Positions 1 through 8,314 of a DNA stretch of 51,655 bases are shown piece by piece. This DNA comes from Pseudooceanicola marinus (GTDB taxonomy: Bacteria > Pseudomonadota > Alphaproteobacteria > Rhodobacterales > Rhodobacteraceae). The stretch's first letter is position 1, and the number at the start of each line of letters is the position of its first letter. The notes beneath the pieces are model-generated. The model worked only from the letters and a program-made list of their open reading frames with translations, was not told where the DNA came from and did no database searches. The DNA is taken from positions 268,655 through 320,309 of the forward strand of contig NZ_PGTC01000029.1 in the NCBI RefSeq assembly GCF_002786295.1, in the 5' to 3' direction. The position numbers and the translations under genes are program-made.

Positions 1-1400
1 AGAGCGGCGGCCAGGTGGACGTGGTCATCATGGAGAACGTCGAAGAGTGGAAGACCTGGGGGCCGGTCATCGAGACCCCGCGCGGGCCGATGCCCTGCCC
101 GCAGCGCCGGGGCGAGACCTTCGACAAGTGGCGCAAGGCCATCCGGCGTCTCGGCGGCCAGATGGAGACGCGCGAGCTCCGGGCCTGCGACTATGGCGCC
201 CCGACGATCCGCAAGCGGCTCTTCGTCATCATCCGCTTTGACGGCCAGCCGATTGTCTGGCCCGTCCCGACCCACGGGGCGCCGGACGATCCCCGCGTGA
301 TCGCGGGCGCGCTGCAGCCCTGGCGCACGGCGGCCGAGTGCATCGACTGGTCGACCCCCTGCCCTTCGATCTTCGACAGCGCCGAGGAGATCCGGGAGGC
401 GCTCGGCCTGCGGGCCGTGCGCCCCCTGGCCGACAACACGCTGGCCCGGATTGCCCGCGGCGTCGCCCGCTACGTGTTGGAGGCCGAGGCGCCCTTCCTG
501 GTCAACCTCACCCACGGTGGGCGGGTGGAGGCGGCGGAGGAGCCATTCCGAACCATCACCGCCGCGCGTCGCGGCGAGAAGGCCGCCGTGGCGCCCAATC
601 TCCTGTCCCTCAAGGGCACGGACCGCCGCGACAGCACTCTCGCCGCCCCGCACCCGACCGTGCTGGCCGGTGGCGGTCACAGCGCCCTGCTGGCGCCCAG
701 CCTCACCCGCTTCAACACCGGCGCGACGGGCGCCGACCTGCGCACCCCGGCCCCGACCATCACGGCCAACAGCTGGGTGAAGCGCCCGGGCGGTGCCGCG
801 CCGCTTGGCGTTGTGGCGCCCTGCCTCGCCAGCATCGCCCATGGCGACAGCGGCGGGCGGCGGGAATACCCGCTAACCGATCCCCTGGGCACCATCACCG
901 GGCGCGGCGTCCAGCACGCGGTCGTCGCCACCTTCTTTGCCAAGTACTACGGCACCGGGGACGGCGCCCGCACCAATGCGCCGTGCCACACGATCACCGT
1001 GAAGGACCGGATGGCCCACATGCAGGCCGCCCTCCAGGCCCCGCCCTTCACCGCCGCGCATGAGGCCCGCGCCCGCGAAGTGGCCGCCTTCCTGCGCGCC
1101 CATGGCGCCTGGGACGGCGGCGACCTGGTCACCCTCGACATCGCCGGCACCCGCTACGTCATCGCCGACATCGGCATGCGGATGCTCACCCCGCGCGAGC
1201 TCTTCACCGCCCAGGGCTTCCCCACCGACTACGTGATCGAGGGCGTCTGGGCGCAGGACGATAACGGTGCGTGGGACTGGCGCAGCTTCACCAAGAACAC
1301 CCAGGTCAGCTGCGTCGGGAACTCTGTCTGTCCGCCCGTGGCGGCTGCGGTCGTGAAGGCGAACTGCGGGCAGCTGGCTGAGAAGGAGGACGTGGCATGA
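1..1400 (+). CDS. DNA (cytosine-5-)-methyltransferase, 5'-truncated by window edge
   Basis: This is the C-terminal portion of an S-adenosylmethionine-dependent C5-cytosine methyltransferase. The frame is open to the first base, so the true start lies outside the window. Visible family motifs are ENV (motif IV) near the start, a QxRxR-like segment in APTIRKRLFVI (motif VIII), LTPRELFTAQGFP (motif IX) and VGNSVCPPVAAAV (motif X). Motif I and the catalytic Pro-Cys must lie upstream. The region between VIII and IX, where target recognition normally sits, contains about five variations on a P-x-x-TIT theme, a pattern seen in phage-borne Dcm-like enzymes. It overlaps the next gene by ATGA. A solitary phage or island methyltransferase is more likely than a restriction partner, but the left neighbours are unseen. 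Confidence 0.88.
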   Translation, partial: SGGQVDVVIMENVEEWKTWGPVIETPRGPMPCPQRRGETFDKWRKAIRRLGGQMETRELRACDYGAPTIRKRLFVIIRFDGQPIVWPVPTHGAPDDPRVIAGALQPWRTAAECIDWSTPCPSIFDSAEEIREALGLRAVRPLADNTLARIARGVARYVLEAEAPFLVNLTHGGRVEAAEEPFRTITAARRGEKAAVAPNLLSLKGTDRRDSTLAAPHPTVLAGGGHSALLAPSLTRFNTGATGADLRTPAPTITANSWVKRPGGAAPLGVVAPCLASIAHGDSGGRREYPLTDPLGTITGRGVQHAVVATFFAKYYGTGDGARTNAPCHTITVKDRMAHMQAALQAPPFTAAHEARAREVAAFLRAHGAWDGGDLVTLDIAGTRYVIADIGMRMLTPRELFTAQGFPTDYVIEGVWAQDDNGAWDWRSFTKNTQVSCVGNSVCPPVAAAVVKANCGQLAEKEDVA

Positions 1401-1597
1401 GCAACGCCACTCGGAAGCTTCAGCAGCTCAACGCCTTGCGCGCCCGCGCGCAGCGACACGCCGACAGCAGCGACAGCCCGGCCATGCGCCGCGTCTGTCG
1501 CGCCATCATGGTTGAGACAAACGCGATGCTGCGCCCGCTCTGGCGGACGACACGCAGCGCCCAGTCGACGCAAGCAGGAGACAAGACCCATGCCTGA
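1397..1597 (+). CDS. Small hypothetical protein (66 aa)
   Basis: The start ATG overlaps the stop of the methyltransferase gene by four bases (ATGA), so the two are probably translationally coupled. The protein is short, basic and rich in Arg, Ala and Ser, with a likely helical first half. No signal peptide, membrane segment or recognised domain is visible. The next gene begins inside its last codons. I do not recognise it. Its coding status rests on the tight coupling and the lack of a competing frame. Confidence 0.5.
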   Translation: MSNATRKLQQLNALRARAQRHADSSDSPAMRRVCRAIMVETNAMLRPLWRTTRSAQSTQAGDKTHA

Positions 1598-1910
1598 TAA
1601 GCAGCACCCCCCAAGCCCGCGCGATGTCGCAATACGCAAAGGCTTTCGCCCTGAGATCGTCACAGAGATGCGTTCTCGCGGGTTCCTCGATTGGCTCCCC
1701 ACGAGCGGCCCGGGCAAGAAGCACCCCATGCAGCCGGATGAAGAACAGGCATTGGAAACCTTCCTTGACCTCATGTCCGCCGGCATGAAGCCCGCCAAGG
1801 CGGGGCGGATCGCCTATGCGTTCTTCGGCTCACAGGATGACGCATTCCGCTACGGCATTGGTTTCGGGATCTGGATCGAGATCCCGAAGGCCAAGCCGCC
1901 GGCGGCCTGA
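1590..1910 (+). CDS. Hypothetical protein of the integrative element (106 aa)
   Basis: The reading frame is open upstream to 1512, but the ATG at 1590 has a GGAG ribosome-binding site at 1577-1580 with about nine bases of spacing and gives a protein beginning MPDKQHPPSPRD. It is soluble, with a central acidic/hydrophobic helical stretch (DEEQALETFLDLMSAGM) and a Gly/Phe-rich C-terminal part. No catalytic motif or known domain is recognised. It overlaps the preceding small gene slightly and lies 14 bases before the AlpA-like gene, so it belongs to the element's early gene cluster. Confidence 0.62.
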   Translation: MPDKQHPPSPRDVAIRKGFRPEIVTEMRSRGFLDWLPTSGPGKKHPMQPDEEQALETFLDLMSAGMKPAKAGRIAYAFFGSQDDAFRYGIGFGIWIEIPKAKPPAA

Positions 1911-1924
1911 AAGGAGCAACCACC

Positions 1925-2197
1925 ATGGCAGCAACTCGCGATTTTGCACCCCGGCTGATGCCTGCGCCGCAGGCCGCACACTATCTTGGCGTATCCGTGT
2001 CCATGCTCCGAAACCTCAGCCTGCGCCGGCGCGAGCTGGGCGGCAAACGGGTCTACGACCGCGCCGACCTCGATGCCTTCGCAGACCACCTTCCCTATGA
2101 GGGTATGGTACGAACGCAGCTGGATGCGATCAGCGCCCACCTGAACGAACCTGAAGACGAGAGCAGGAACGCATGCGATCAAGCATTCGGAACGTAG
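1925..2197 (+). CDS. AlpA/excisionase-like helix-turn-helix protein (90 aa)
   Basis: The N-terminal part (about residues 12-50, LMPAPQAAHYLGVSVSMLRN then a basic RRRELGG turn and YDRADLDAFADHL) has the layout of a MerR-type winged helix as in Xis/AlpA proteins: an A-x-YLGVS recognition helix, a basic wing, then a D-L-DAF segment. Such proteins bind attachment-site DNA or an integrase promoter and set the direction of recombination. A good ribosome-binding site (AAAGGAG) precedes the ATG. The C-terminal tail overlaps the integrase gene by 25 bases in another frame. Excisionase versus transcription regulator cannot be told apart from sequence. Confidence 0.75.
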   Translation: MAATRDFAPRLMPAPQAAHYLGVSVSMLRNLSLRRRELGGKRVYDRADLDAFADHLPYEGMVRTQLDAISAHLNEPEDESRNACDQAFGT

Positions 2198-3249
2198 AGC
2201 TAAAGGGGCTAGTGGTGAAGCGCCGCGGCGATCGCGAATATCGCTACCTCCGGATCCGGCAAACGAATGTCGCGAAGCTACCGTCGGACTGCGCCCTGGA
2301 CAGCCCAGAGTTCCTGGAAGCCTACGCCAAGGCTCTTGCGGAGAACAGCGGCCCCGTCCAGAGCCGCAACGGTCCTGGAAGCATCGCGGCCGTGGCAGAT
2401 GGCTCCCTGCGCAGCAAGTACTTCAGCACCCTCTCCGAGGGCTATCAGGCAACCCTGCGGCGCCACCTTGGCCAGATCAGCGACGAGGTTGGCGCGGCGC
2501 CCGCCGGCGGTTTGCGCGACTACCACGTCCGAAAGAACGTGGCCGAGGCCGCCTCCCCCCACGATCGACTGAAGACCTGGCGCTTCTGGGCGCAGCACGG
2601 CCTCGATACAGGTGTCATTCGCGCGGACCCGACCATCGGTGTCCGCCCGCCCCGCCGAGTGAAGTCGGACGGACATCCGCACTGGACCGATGATGAGAAG
2701 GAAGCCTATCGCGAACGCTGGCCCATCGGGACAACGCCGCGCCTTTGCTTCGAGGTGATTTCCTGGACGGGCTTCCGCCTGATCGACGCTGTGTCTATCG
2801 GCCCTGGCCACGTCGACCGCGATGGAGTGATGGTGTTTCGGCAATCGAAGGTGAAGGCCCCGGCCTTCATGCCCTGGACCGCCGCCCTGCCCCCATATGC
2901 CCAGCCCTTCGCCTGGGAGCGCGACCTGCTGCTGGAGGCTGTTGCCGCAACCAACCTGCGCCAGGCAACATTCCTCGCCACGGAGGCGGGCGCATCGAGG
3001 TCGGAGAAGGGCCTGGGGAATCGAATGCGAGAATGGGCGCGCGCCGCCGGCGTCGAGAAGTCGGCCCACGGCCTGAGAAAGAGCCGCGGAATCGCTCTAG
3101 CCGAGGGCGGAGCCTCGGCACATCAGATCATGAGCTGGGGCGGTTGGCAGACCCTTAAGGAAGCCGAGCATTACTGCCGCCTGGCCGACCGGAGACGGGC
3201 CGTGATGGGGCAGGAACGAAAATCGAACGTGGGAACAGATATCCGCTAA
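2173..3249 (+). CDS. Tyrosine recombinase/integrase (358 aa)
   Basis: The catalytic half shows the tyrosine recombinase signature: Arg I in SWTGFRLIDAVSI, His-x-x-Arg in AHGLRKSRG, a Trp in the GGW position, and the probable nucleophilic Tyr in EAEHYCRLADRR near the C-terminus. The N-terminal half (about residues 60-170) would be the core/arm DNA-binding part. The length is normal for a phage or island integrase. It overlaps the AlpA-like gene and ends 51 bases before the tRNA-Arg gene, the likely site of integration. The start used is the ATG at 2173; an internal start is possible. Confidence 0.92.
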   Translation: MRSSIRNVELKGLVVKRRGDREYRYLRIRQTNVAKLPSDCALDSPEFLEAYAKALAENSGPVQSRNGPGSIAAVADGSLRSKYFSTLSEGYQATLRRHLGQISDEVGAAPAGGLRDYHVRKNVAEAASPHDRLKTWRFWAQHGLDTGVIRADPTIGVRPPRRVKSDGHPHWTDDEKEAYRERWPIGTTPRLCFEVISWTGFRLIDAVSIGPGHVDRDGVMVFRQSKVKAPAFMPWTAALPPYAQPFAWERDLLLEAVAATNLRQATFLATEAGASRSEKGLGNRMREWARAAGVEKSAHGLRKSRGIALAEGGASAHQIMSWGGWQTLKEAEHYCRLADRRRAVMGQERKSNVGTDIR

Positions 3250-3300
3250 AGTGGGAAAAATTCCGTAAGCGTCAGTTCCAGCTGGATATTTTAGGGGAAG

Positions 3301-3350
3301 TGGCGCACCGGGGAGGATTCGAACCCCCGACCCCCTGATTCGTAGTCAGG
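3301..3350. other. Probable attachment site (att) in tRNA-Arg 3' half
   Basis: Tyrosine integrases of genomic islands commonly recombine within the 3' half of a tRNA gene, which is rebuilt by the element's copy. Here the 3' end of tRNA-Arg (3301) faces the integrase gene, so the crossover core should lie between the anticodon arm and the CCA end. The matching repeat must be to the left of the window and cannot be seen. The exact core boundaries are inference. Confidence 0.45.
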
Positions 3351-3377
3351 TACTCTATCCAGCTGAGCTACCGGTGC
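3301..3377 (-). tRNA. tRNA-Arg (anticodon ACG), CCA encoded
   Basis: Read on the minus strand, the gene starts GCACCGG and ends CCGGTGC-G-CCA, giving a perfect 7-bp acceptor stem, discriminator G and an encoded CCA. The D-arm contains AGCTCAGCTGGATAGAGT. The anticodon stem CCTGA/TCAGG holds the loop CTACGAA, with ACG at positions 34-36, and the T-arm has the GGTTCGAATCC signature. ACG is the CGN-reading Arg tRNA whose A34 is normally deaminated to inosine. The integrase of the left-hand element lies immediately downstream of its 3' end. Confidence 0.96.
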
Positions 3378-3484
3378 GTCGTGGGGCGTGATCTACAGTT
3401 GAGGCCGGAGGGGTGCAAGCGAAAAATCGAAATTTTCGTGACAAGTTTTTCGCATCCGCGTCCGCCCCCGAGCCAAAGCCCTTG

Positions 3485-4909
3485 TCATGCAGGCGCATCG
3501 CCCGCAGCGGCGGAATTCTCGGCCACCTGCCCGACCTCCTTCGGCAGGCAGATGAGGAAGATCGTGCCCTCGGGCCCGGTGCGTTCCAGGTCCAGACGCC
3601 CGCCATGGCCGCGCAGCAGCTCGGCGGCGATGGCCAGGCCCAGGCCGGTGCCGCCCTTGCGCGCGCCACCGGTGAAGGGGGTGAACAGATGCTCCTGCGC
3701 CTTGGGCGGCAGGCCGGGGCCGGTGTCGGAAATGCGGATCAGCCACTGGCTGTCGCTTTCCTCGGCCGACACGGCGATCTCGCCCGCGCGGCCCGTGGCC
3801 TCCAGCGCTTGGCGGGCATTGCGCACCAGGTTGGCCAAGACGCGGTGCAACTGTTCGGGGTCGGCGCGCAGGCGCAGGCTGGCCGGCACGTCCTCCGCAA
3901 AGGAAATGTCGGCCTCCTCCGCCACGGCCAGCCGCTCGCCGTCGATCACGTCTCCCACCACGTCAGCCAGAGACAGCAGGCTGAGGCGCGGCGCGGGTTC
4001 CTCGGCGCGGCCGAAGGCCAGGGTCGCCTCGCAGAGGTTCACCGCCCGGCTGACCGAGTTCACCACCTTGGGCGCCAGGCGCTTCACCGTGGGATCGTCG
4101 GAGGCCTCCAGCCGGTCCGCGAAAAGCTGGGTCGAGGTCAGGATGTTGCGCAGGTCGTGGCTGATCTTGGCCACGGCAGAGCCCAGCTGCGCCAGGCGTT
4201 CCTTCTGGCGCAGGGCGCTGGTCAGCTGCGTCTCCATCTCGTGCAGGGCTTCTTCCGCGTCGCGGATGTCCGAGACCGAGGCCGAGGGCGTGATGATGCG
4301 CCGCCCGTCCTCCGGGTCCTGGGCGTAGGCGCGCATGTGGCCGATCACCCGTTTCATCGGCCGCAGGATGAAGGACCGCACGGCGATGAACAGAAGAAGC
4401 GCGGTGGAGACCGAGAAGAGGGTCGAGATCATCACCATGTAGCGCATGTATTCGACCATGGCCGCGCGCAGGGGCGCCGTGGGCATGGTGACCTCGATCA
4501 GCAGGCCGGCCTCGCGCACCGGGTTGCCGATCACCCGGATCACCTCGTCCCCGTGTTCGAAGAAGGTCAGCAACGCCTCGCGGACCAGTTCGCTCATGGT
4601 CGGGTCGCGCAGGTCGAAGGTGTCCACGACAGGTCCCGGCACCGGCGAGGACAGCACCAGCTGGCGCGCCTCGTCGCGGCGCAGCACGACGTTGTAGACG
4701 CCGGCATTGCGCAGCAGCTCCTCTTCCAGGTCCTCGGGAATCATGTCATCCGCGAGCAGGGTCAGAGAAGCGATCTGCGCGCGTTCGAGACGCGAGATCA
4801 GGTAGTCCTGCCGGAATTGCGCAACCGATGGCACGAGGATCAGCACCTCCGCCAGAATGACGAAGATCCCGGTCAGGATCAGCACGCGTCCGGAAAGCGA
4901 ACGGAACAT
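3485..4909 (-). CDS. Sensor histidine kinase (474 aa)
   Basis: A membrane-bound two-component sensor kinase. A first transmembrane segment lies near residues 8-28, a periplasmic sensing region at about 30-155 and a second transmembrane segment near 157-180, followed by a HAMP-like linker (SFILRPMKRVIGHM). The HisKA helix AVAKISHDLRNILTSTQLF carries the phosphoacceptor His251. The ATPase domain shows an N-box (NLVRNARQAL), DTGPGLPP (G1), a GGTGLGLAI G2 box and a C-terminal GGRLDLE...GTIFLICLP strand. No response regulator gene is adjacent, so it is an orphan and its signal is unknown. It is divergent from the rpmH operon. Confidence 0.9.
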   Translation of the reverse strand: MFRSLSGRVLILTGIFVILAEVLILVPSVAQFRQDYLISRLERAQIASLTLLADDMIPEDLEEELLRNAGVYNVVLRRDEARQLVLSSPVPGPVVDTFDLRDPTMSELVREALLTFFEHGDEVIRVIGNPVREAGLLIEVTMPTAPLRAAMVEYMRYMVMISTLFSVSTALLLFIAVRSFILRPMKRVIGHMRAYAQDPEDGRRIITPSASVSDIRDAEEALHEMETQLTSALRQKERLAQLGSAVAKISHDLRNILTSTQLFADRLEASDDPTVKRLAPKVVNSVSRAVNLCEATLAFGRAEEPAPRLSLLSLADVVGDVIDGERLAVAEEADISFAEDVPASLRLRADPEQLHRVLANLVRNARQALEATGRAGEIAVSAEESDSQWLIRISDTGPGLPPKAQEHLFTPFTGGARKGGTGLGLAIAAELLRGHGGRLDLERTGPEGTIFLICLPKEVGQVAENSAAAGDAPA

Positions 4910-5303
4910 CAGGGGCGGTCACCTCCGGCCCGGCATGGCGGCCGGGGCCGCAATTGGATCAATAACTGCCCTGAAACTAGGGCCTTGCGTGACAATTTCC
5001 CAGTGCAGGCGGCAATGTCATGGTGAAAAGTGCCGATCGCGCCGGTTCGCCCCCTGGTCCGGCCCCCGATCCGACCCTATCGCGGCAGAAAAACCCCGGC
5101 TTCGGGGCGGATGGGTTTGACAAGGCGGGCGGGCGTTCTTATAGCACGGGCTTCGAACACCAGCGGGGCCGGGCCGATTCCCGGAACGAACCCGTGCAGC
5201 ATCGCGTCGGTATCGCGCAGGCCCCTGGCCTCCCGGCATCGCCGCCGTGCATCTGAACAGAAACCCCGGTTGCCACCGCGGGAATAGAAACGGAGACGGA
5301 GCG
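4910..5303. other. Divergent intergenic region, histidine kinase / rpmH
   Basis: No convincing gene in 394 bases. It contains the rpmH promoter (5117-5145) and, at 5088-5102, a short GC hairpin (CCCCG/CGGGG) whose minus-strand read ends in a run of five T, resembling a weak terminator or attenuator ahead of the kinase gene. Short open frames here lack ribosome-binding sites. Confidence 0.5.
5117..5145 (+). promoter_or_regulatory. Sigma70-type promoter of rpmH-rnpA-yidD
   Basis: A perfect -35 hexamer TTGACA (5117-5122) is followed after 17 bases by TATAGC (5140-5145). The +1 should be near 5152, giving a leader of about 150 bases before rpmH at 5304. It is the best promoter match in the window and fits a highly expressed ribosomal gene. 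Confidence 0.65.
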
Positions 5304-5438
5304 ATGAAACGCACCTACCAACCTTCGAACCTGGTCCGCAAGCGGCGCCACGGTTTCCGCGCCCGCATGGCCACCAAGGCCGGTCGCAAGATCCTGAACG
5401 CCCGCCGCGCCCGCGGCCGCAAGTCGCTGAGCGCGTGA
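5304..5438 (+). CDS. rpmH: 50S ribosomal protein L34
   Basis: The 44-residue protein begins [20 protein letters not shown] and continues with the Arg/Lys-rich helix-turn-helix of L34, the smallest large-subunit protein, bound to 23S rRNA. The frame is open to 5247, but the ATG at 5304, preceded by the purine-rich CGGAGACGGAGCG, gives the exact family length. It is the first gene of the rpmH-rnpA-yidD group, the classical order next to the membrane insertase genes. Confidence 0.98.
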
Positions 5439-5549
5439 TCGCTGCCGGCGCGGACCTTCCGCGCCGACCGGACGATTGCCCGTTCCTCGCTTGACGCCCG
5501 GCGGCCCCGGTCTCCGGAGCCGCATTCCAGGCAGACAGGTCGCAAGATC

Positions 5550-6077
5550 ATGACACCGCCGAAGGTCACGCCCGACATCGCCGAACAGGCGCAGAGGGCA
5601 ACGGCCTCGGCGGTTTCGTCGTGCGCGGGTCCTGCCTCCGATACCGCCACGCCCGACACCGTAATGCCCGACACCCCCGCCCCCGCGCTGAAGATCCTCG
5701 CCAAGCGGTCCCAGTTCCTGGCCGCCGCCCGCGCCCGCCGTCAGGGCGCCGGGTCGATGATGGTGCAGGCCCGTTGCCGGGCCGAGGATGAGCCCGAGGC
5801 GCCGGAGGCGATCCGCGTTGGCTTCACCTGCTCCAAGAAGGTCGGCAATGCCGTGGCCCGCAACCGCGCCAAGCGCCGGATGCGCGAAGCCGCGCGCGCC
5901 GTGCTGCCTCTCCAGGGCCACCCCGGCTGGGACTACGTTCTGATTGGCCGCAAGGACGAAACCGCCGCCCGCCCCTTCGAGCTGCTGAAGCGGGACCTGG
6001 TCCGCGCATTGGAACGGCTGCACGCCGAGCGCGCGCCGCGACCGAAGCCCCCGCGCAAGGACGGCGCGCGGGGATGA
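5550..6077 (+). CDS. rnpA: Ribonuclease P protein component
   Basis: Protein subunit of RNase P, which assists the catalytic RNA in trimming the 5' leader of pre-tRNAs. The conserved core is the segment KRSQFLAAARARR followed by IRVGFTCSKKVGNAVARNRAKRRMREAAR, containing the RNR motif that binds the RNA, and then YVLIGRKDETAARPF. At 175 residues with the start at 5550 it has an unusual N-terminal Ala/Pro/Thr extension of about 38 residues. The ATG at 5664 (MPDTPAPALKILAKRSQFL) would give a protein of normal size, but neither start has a strong ribosome-binding site. It lies 111 bases after rpmH and overlaps yidD by four bases. Confidence 0.93.
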   Translation: MTPPKVTPDIAEQAQRATASAVSSCAGPASDTATPDTVMPDTPAPALKILAKRSQFLAAARARRQGAGSMMVQARCRAEDEPEAPEAIRVGFTCSKKVGNAVARNRAKRRMREAARAVLPLQGHPGWDYVLIGRKDETAARPFELLKRDLVRALERLHAERAPRPKPPRKDGARG

Positions 6078-6379
6078 GCGGCCGCCGCCTCAGCCCGGCG
6101 GCCTGGGTGCTGGCGCAGCCGATCCGGGCCTACCGGCTGATCTTCTCCCCCTGGGTCGGGCACAATTGCCGCTACGACCCCACCTGCTCCGCCTACATCC
6201 TGGAAGCGCTGGAAAAGCACGGCGCCCTGCGCGGGTTCTGGCTGTCCCTGCGCCGGGTCGCCCGTTGTCACCCTTGGGGCGACATGGGGGTGGACGACGT
6301 GCCGCCCCCGCGAAGCGACCGGCATTCCCACGACCATGACGCCGCCGCGCGTGACGAGGACAGCGGCCCCGAGCGGTAA
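6074..6379 (+). CDS. yidD: Membrane protein insertion efficiency factor YidD
   Basis: A small amphipathic membrane-associated protein that assists YidC- and Sec-dependent insertion. The sequence shows the family core: PIRAYRLIFSPWVGHNCRYDPTCSAYILEALEKHGALRGFWLSLRRVARCHPWGDMGVDDVP, including the three conserved cysteines. The C-terminal tail is His/Asp rich (HSHDHDAAARDED), a feature variable in the family. It overlaps rnpA by ATGA, so translation is coupled. Confidence 0.96.
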   Translation: MSGRRLSPAAWVLAQPIRAYRLIFSPWVGHNCRYDPTCSAYILEALEKHGALRGFWLSLRRVARCHPWGDMGVDDVPPPRSDRHSHDHDAAARDEDSGPER

Positions 6380-6404
6380 GCCCAGGCGCCCGCCGCCTGC
6401 CGGA

Positions 6405-7343
6405 CTAGTAGCTGTCGTAGTGATACAGCGCCTGGTCGAAGCGCCGGGGACCAAGGTCCTTGGGCTTGACGAGGATATTCGCCGCCCCGCCATCCCCGAA
6501 GCTGACCGCGAGGTCCCCCGCCCCCAGACGCCCCAGTTGCAGCAGGACCTTCGCATGGAACCGCTGCCGGCCCGTCCGTACGTCGCCCTGGGCGAAGACG
6601 GGGTAGCCGCCATAGGTGATCGCGCCCGCGCGGCCCGCCTCCAGCACACGGTCCAGGGCCGCCTCGTCCACCTCCCGGCCCGCCTCGGCCCAGGCTTTCT
6701 GCAAGGCCGCCACCTCGCGCAGTGCGGCACCGGGCAGGTCCTGCACCGCCTCGCCGGTCAGCACCGCGCCCTCGGCGCGCAGGGCAGCGCCCAGCGGGTC
6801 CGGCCCCTGCGGCGCATCCGGCGGATCACGGCGCCGGCAAATCGAGGGATCCTCCAAGTAGAGACTGCGGAACCCGGCCTGGTCGAAAGAGGGGAAGGCG
6901 CAGCCATGGGCTTCCCCCGCGGCCACGAAGACCGACAGCAGGCCGGACGTGGGATAGTCATCGAGCGGCGGCATCTCGGCATAGTTGATCTGGGCGAGAA
7001 ACAGCATGGGCCGCCCGTTGTCCTCGGGCCAGTCCATGCCCTCGGGCAAGCTGGGCCGCCCGCCGAGGGACGACACCGGCCCGTCCGGCACCGGCGCGCC
7101 GGGCTGCGGCACCAGGCGGATGGTCGGCTGCGCCAGCGCCTCGATCTCGGCCAGGATGTCGGGGGGCAATGCGGCGGGGGCGTCGGACGACGGCACCTCC
7201 GCCTCGGCAAGCCGCGGGTTGGGCGGTGCGCTGACCAGCGCGGGATCGGCCACCAGCGGCGCGGCATCCGCCGGACGCTCCGGCGCACGGCCCTGTTTCC
7301 GTCCGACCTGTTTCCTTCCGAAAAGACGCCCTAGCCAGCCCAT
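6405..7343 (-). CDS. DUF1963 (YwqG-like) family protein (312 aa)
   Basis: The middle of the protein has the DUF1963 pattern: [50 protein letters not shown], and the C-terminus carries the paired [12 protein letters not shown]...LLQLG...[11 protein letters not shown] motif. An N-terminal stretch of about 75 residues is Ala/Pro rich with a basic start ([12 protein letters not shown]). No signal peptide or transmembrane helix is visible. The molecular function of this family is not established. It is transcribed opposite to yidD and ttcA, and its start codon lies 50 bases from the preferred ttcA start. Confidence 0.8.
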   Translation of the reverse strand: MGWLGRLFGRKQVGRKQGRAPERPADAAPLVADPALVSAPPNPRLAEAEVPSSDAPAALPPDILAEIEALAQPTIRLVPQPGAPVPDGPVSSLGGRPSLPEGMDWPEDNGRPMLFLAQINYAEMPPLDDYPTSGLLSVFVAAGEAHGCAFPSFDQAGFRSLYLEDPSICRRRDPPDAPQGPDPLGAALRAEGAVLTGEAVQDLPGAALREVAALQKAWAEAGREVDEAALDRVLEAGRAGAITYGGYPVFAQGDVRTGRQRFHAKVLLQLGRLGAGDLAVSFGDGGAANILVKPKDLGPRRFDQALYHYDSY

Positions 7344-7392
7344 GACGCACCCCGCCCTTGTCCGCTTACACGAAACGATCTATGGGCCGAGC

Positions 7393-8256
7393 ATGCGTGA
7401 TGAATGTGACGAAATCCACCCGCTGTTCCACGGCGCCCCGCAAAGCACCGAGTTTCGGAAGCTGCGCAAAAGGATTGTGCGCTACACACGCGAGGCGATC
7501 GAACAATACGGTATGATCGAACCCGGCGCGCGCTGGCTGGTCTGCCTGTCGGGCGGCAAGGACAGCTATACCCTGCTGGCGGTCCTGCATGAGCTGAAGT
7601 GGCGCGGCCTGCTGCCCGTTGACCTGCTGGCCTGCAACCTCGACCAGGGGCAGCCGGGTTTCCCGGCCACCGTCCTGCCCGAGTTCCTGGAAAAGATGGG
7701 CGTGCCGCACCGGATCGAATACCAGGACACCTATTCTGTGGTCATGGACAAGATTCCCCAGGGCCGCACCTTCTGCGCGCTGTGTTCTCGGCTGCGGCGC
7801 GGCAACCTCTACCGTATCGCACGGGAAGAGGGTTGTTCGGCGGTGGTTCTGGGCCATCACCGGGACGACATCCTTGAGACGTTTTTCATGAACCTCTTCC
7901 ACGGCGGGCGCCTGGCGACCATGCCGCCGAAGCTGGTGAACGAGGAAGGCGACCTGTTCCTCTATCGTCCCCTGGCCCATGTGGCCGAGGCGGATTGCGA
8001 GAAATTCGCCACCGCGATGAACTATCCGATCATTCCCTGCGACCTCTGCGGCAGCCAGGACGGGCTGCAACGCCAGCAGGTGAAACAGATCCTCGACGGC
8101 TGGGAAAAGAACAGCCCCGGACGGCGGCAGGTGATGTTCCGCGCGCTGATGAACGCGCGCCCCTCGCACCTGCTGGACCCGAAGCTGTTCGATTTCGCCG
8201 GCCTGACCCTGGGCGCCGCACCCCAGGAAGAAGATTCGATTCCCAGCCTGCGTTAA
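7393..8256 (+). CDS. ttcA: tRNA 2-thiocytidine(32) synthetase TtcA
   Basis: An ATP-dependent Fe-S enzyme that thiolates C32 of certain tRNAs. The PP-loop SGGKDS lies at residues 53-58, the first Cys pair (C-x-x-C in [11 protein letters not shown]) at 128/131 and the second (IPCDLCGSQ) at 216/219, with the [16 protein letters not shown] and MPPKL motifs between. The start at 7393 ([16 protein letters not shown]) matches the usual family beginning. An ATG at 7342 would add 17 residues but would overlap the start codon of the divergent DUF1963 gene by two bases, which I find less likely. The tRNA-Arg(ACG) in this window has C at position 32, so it is a plausible substrate. Confidence 0.93.
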   Translation: MRDECDEIHPLFHGAPQSTEFRKLRKRIVRYTREAIEQYGMIEPGARWLVCLSGGKDSYTLLAVLHELKWRGLLPVDLLACNLDQGQPGFPATVLPEFLEKMGVPHRIEYQDTYSVVMDKIPQGRTFCALCSRLRRGNLYRIAREEGCSAVVLGHHRDDILETFFMNLFHGGRLATMPPKLVNEEGDLFLYRPLAHVAEADCEKFATAMNYPIIPCDLCGSQDGLQRQQVKQILDGWEKNSPGRRQVMFRALMNARPSHLLDPKLFDFAGLTLGAAPQEEDSIPSLR

Positions 8257-8314
8257 GCCGCTATTGAACTTCTGGACGTAGCGTCACCGCCCATGACACA
8301 TGGGATGACCTGCA

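Larger units (their letters stand above)
1..3249. mobile_element. Right end of an integrative element (prophage or genomic island)
   Basis: The first 3.2 kb holds a C5-cytosine methyltransferase fragment, two small unknown genes, an AlpA/excisionase-like protein and a tyrosine recombinase, all on the plus strand and packed with short spacers or overlaps. The recombinase is the last gene and points at the 3' end of a tRNA-Arg gene 51 bases further on, the usual layout of an element integrated at a tRNA. From 3301 onward the genes are chromosomal housekeeping genes. The element continues beyond the left edge, so its size, type and second attachment site cannot be seen. No phage structural gene is visible. 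Confidence 0.75.

Noticed and set aside
3355..3746. Overlapping minus-strand frames near the tRNA
   Set aside because: They are shadows of the histidine kinase C-terminus and the tRNA; no start signals.
3413..5026. Long plus-strand open frame of 537 codons over the histidine kinase
   Set aside because: It is antisense to a gene with complete kinase motifs, and the translation is His/Gln/Arg-rich without any domain.
7342..7392. Upstream ATG for ttcA overlapping the divergent start
   Set aside because: It would overlap the DUF1963 start codon by two bases and lacks a ribosome-binding site; the ATG at 7393 matches the family N-terminus.
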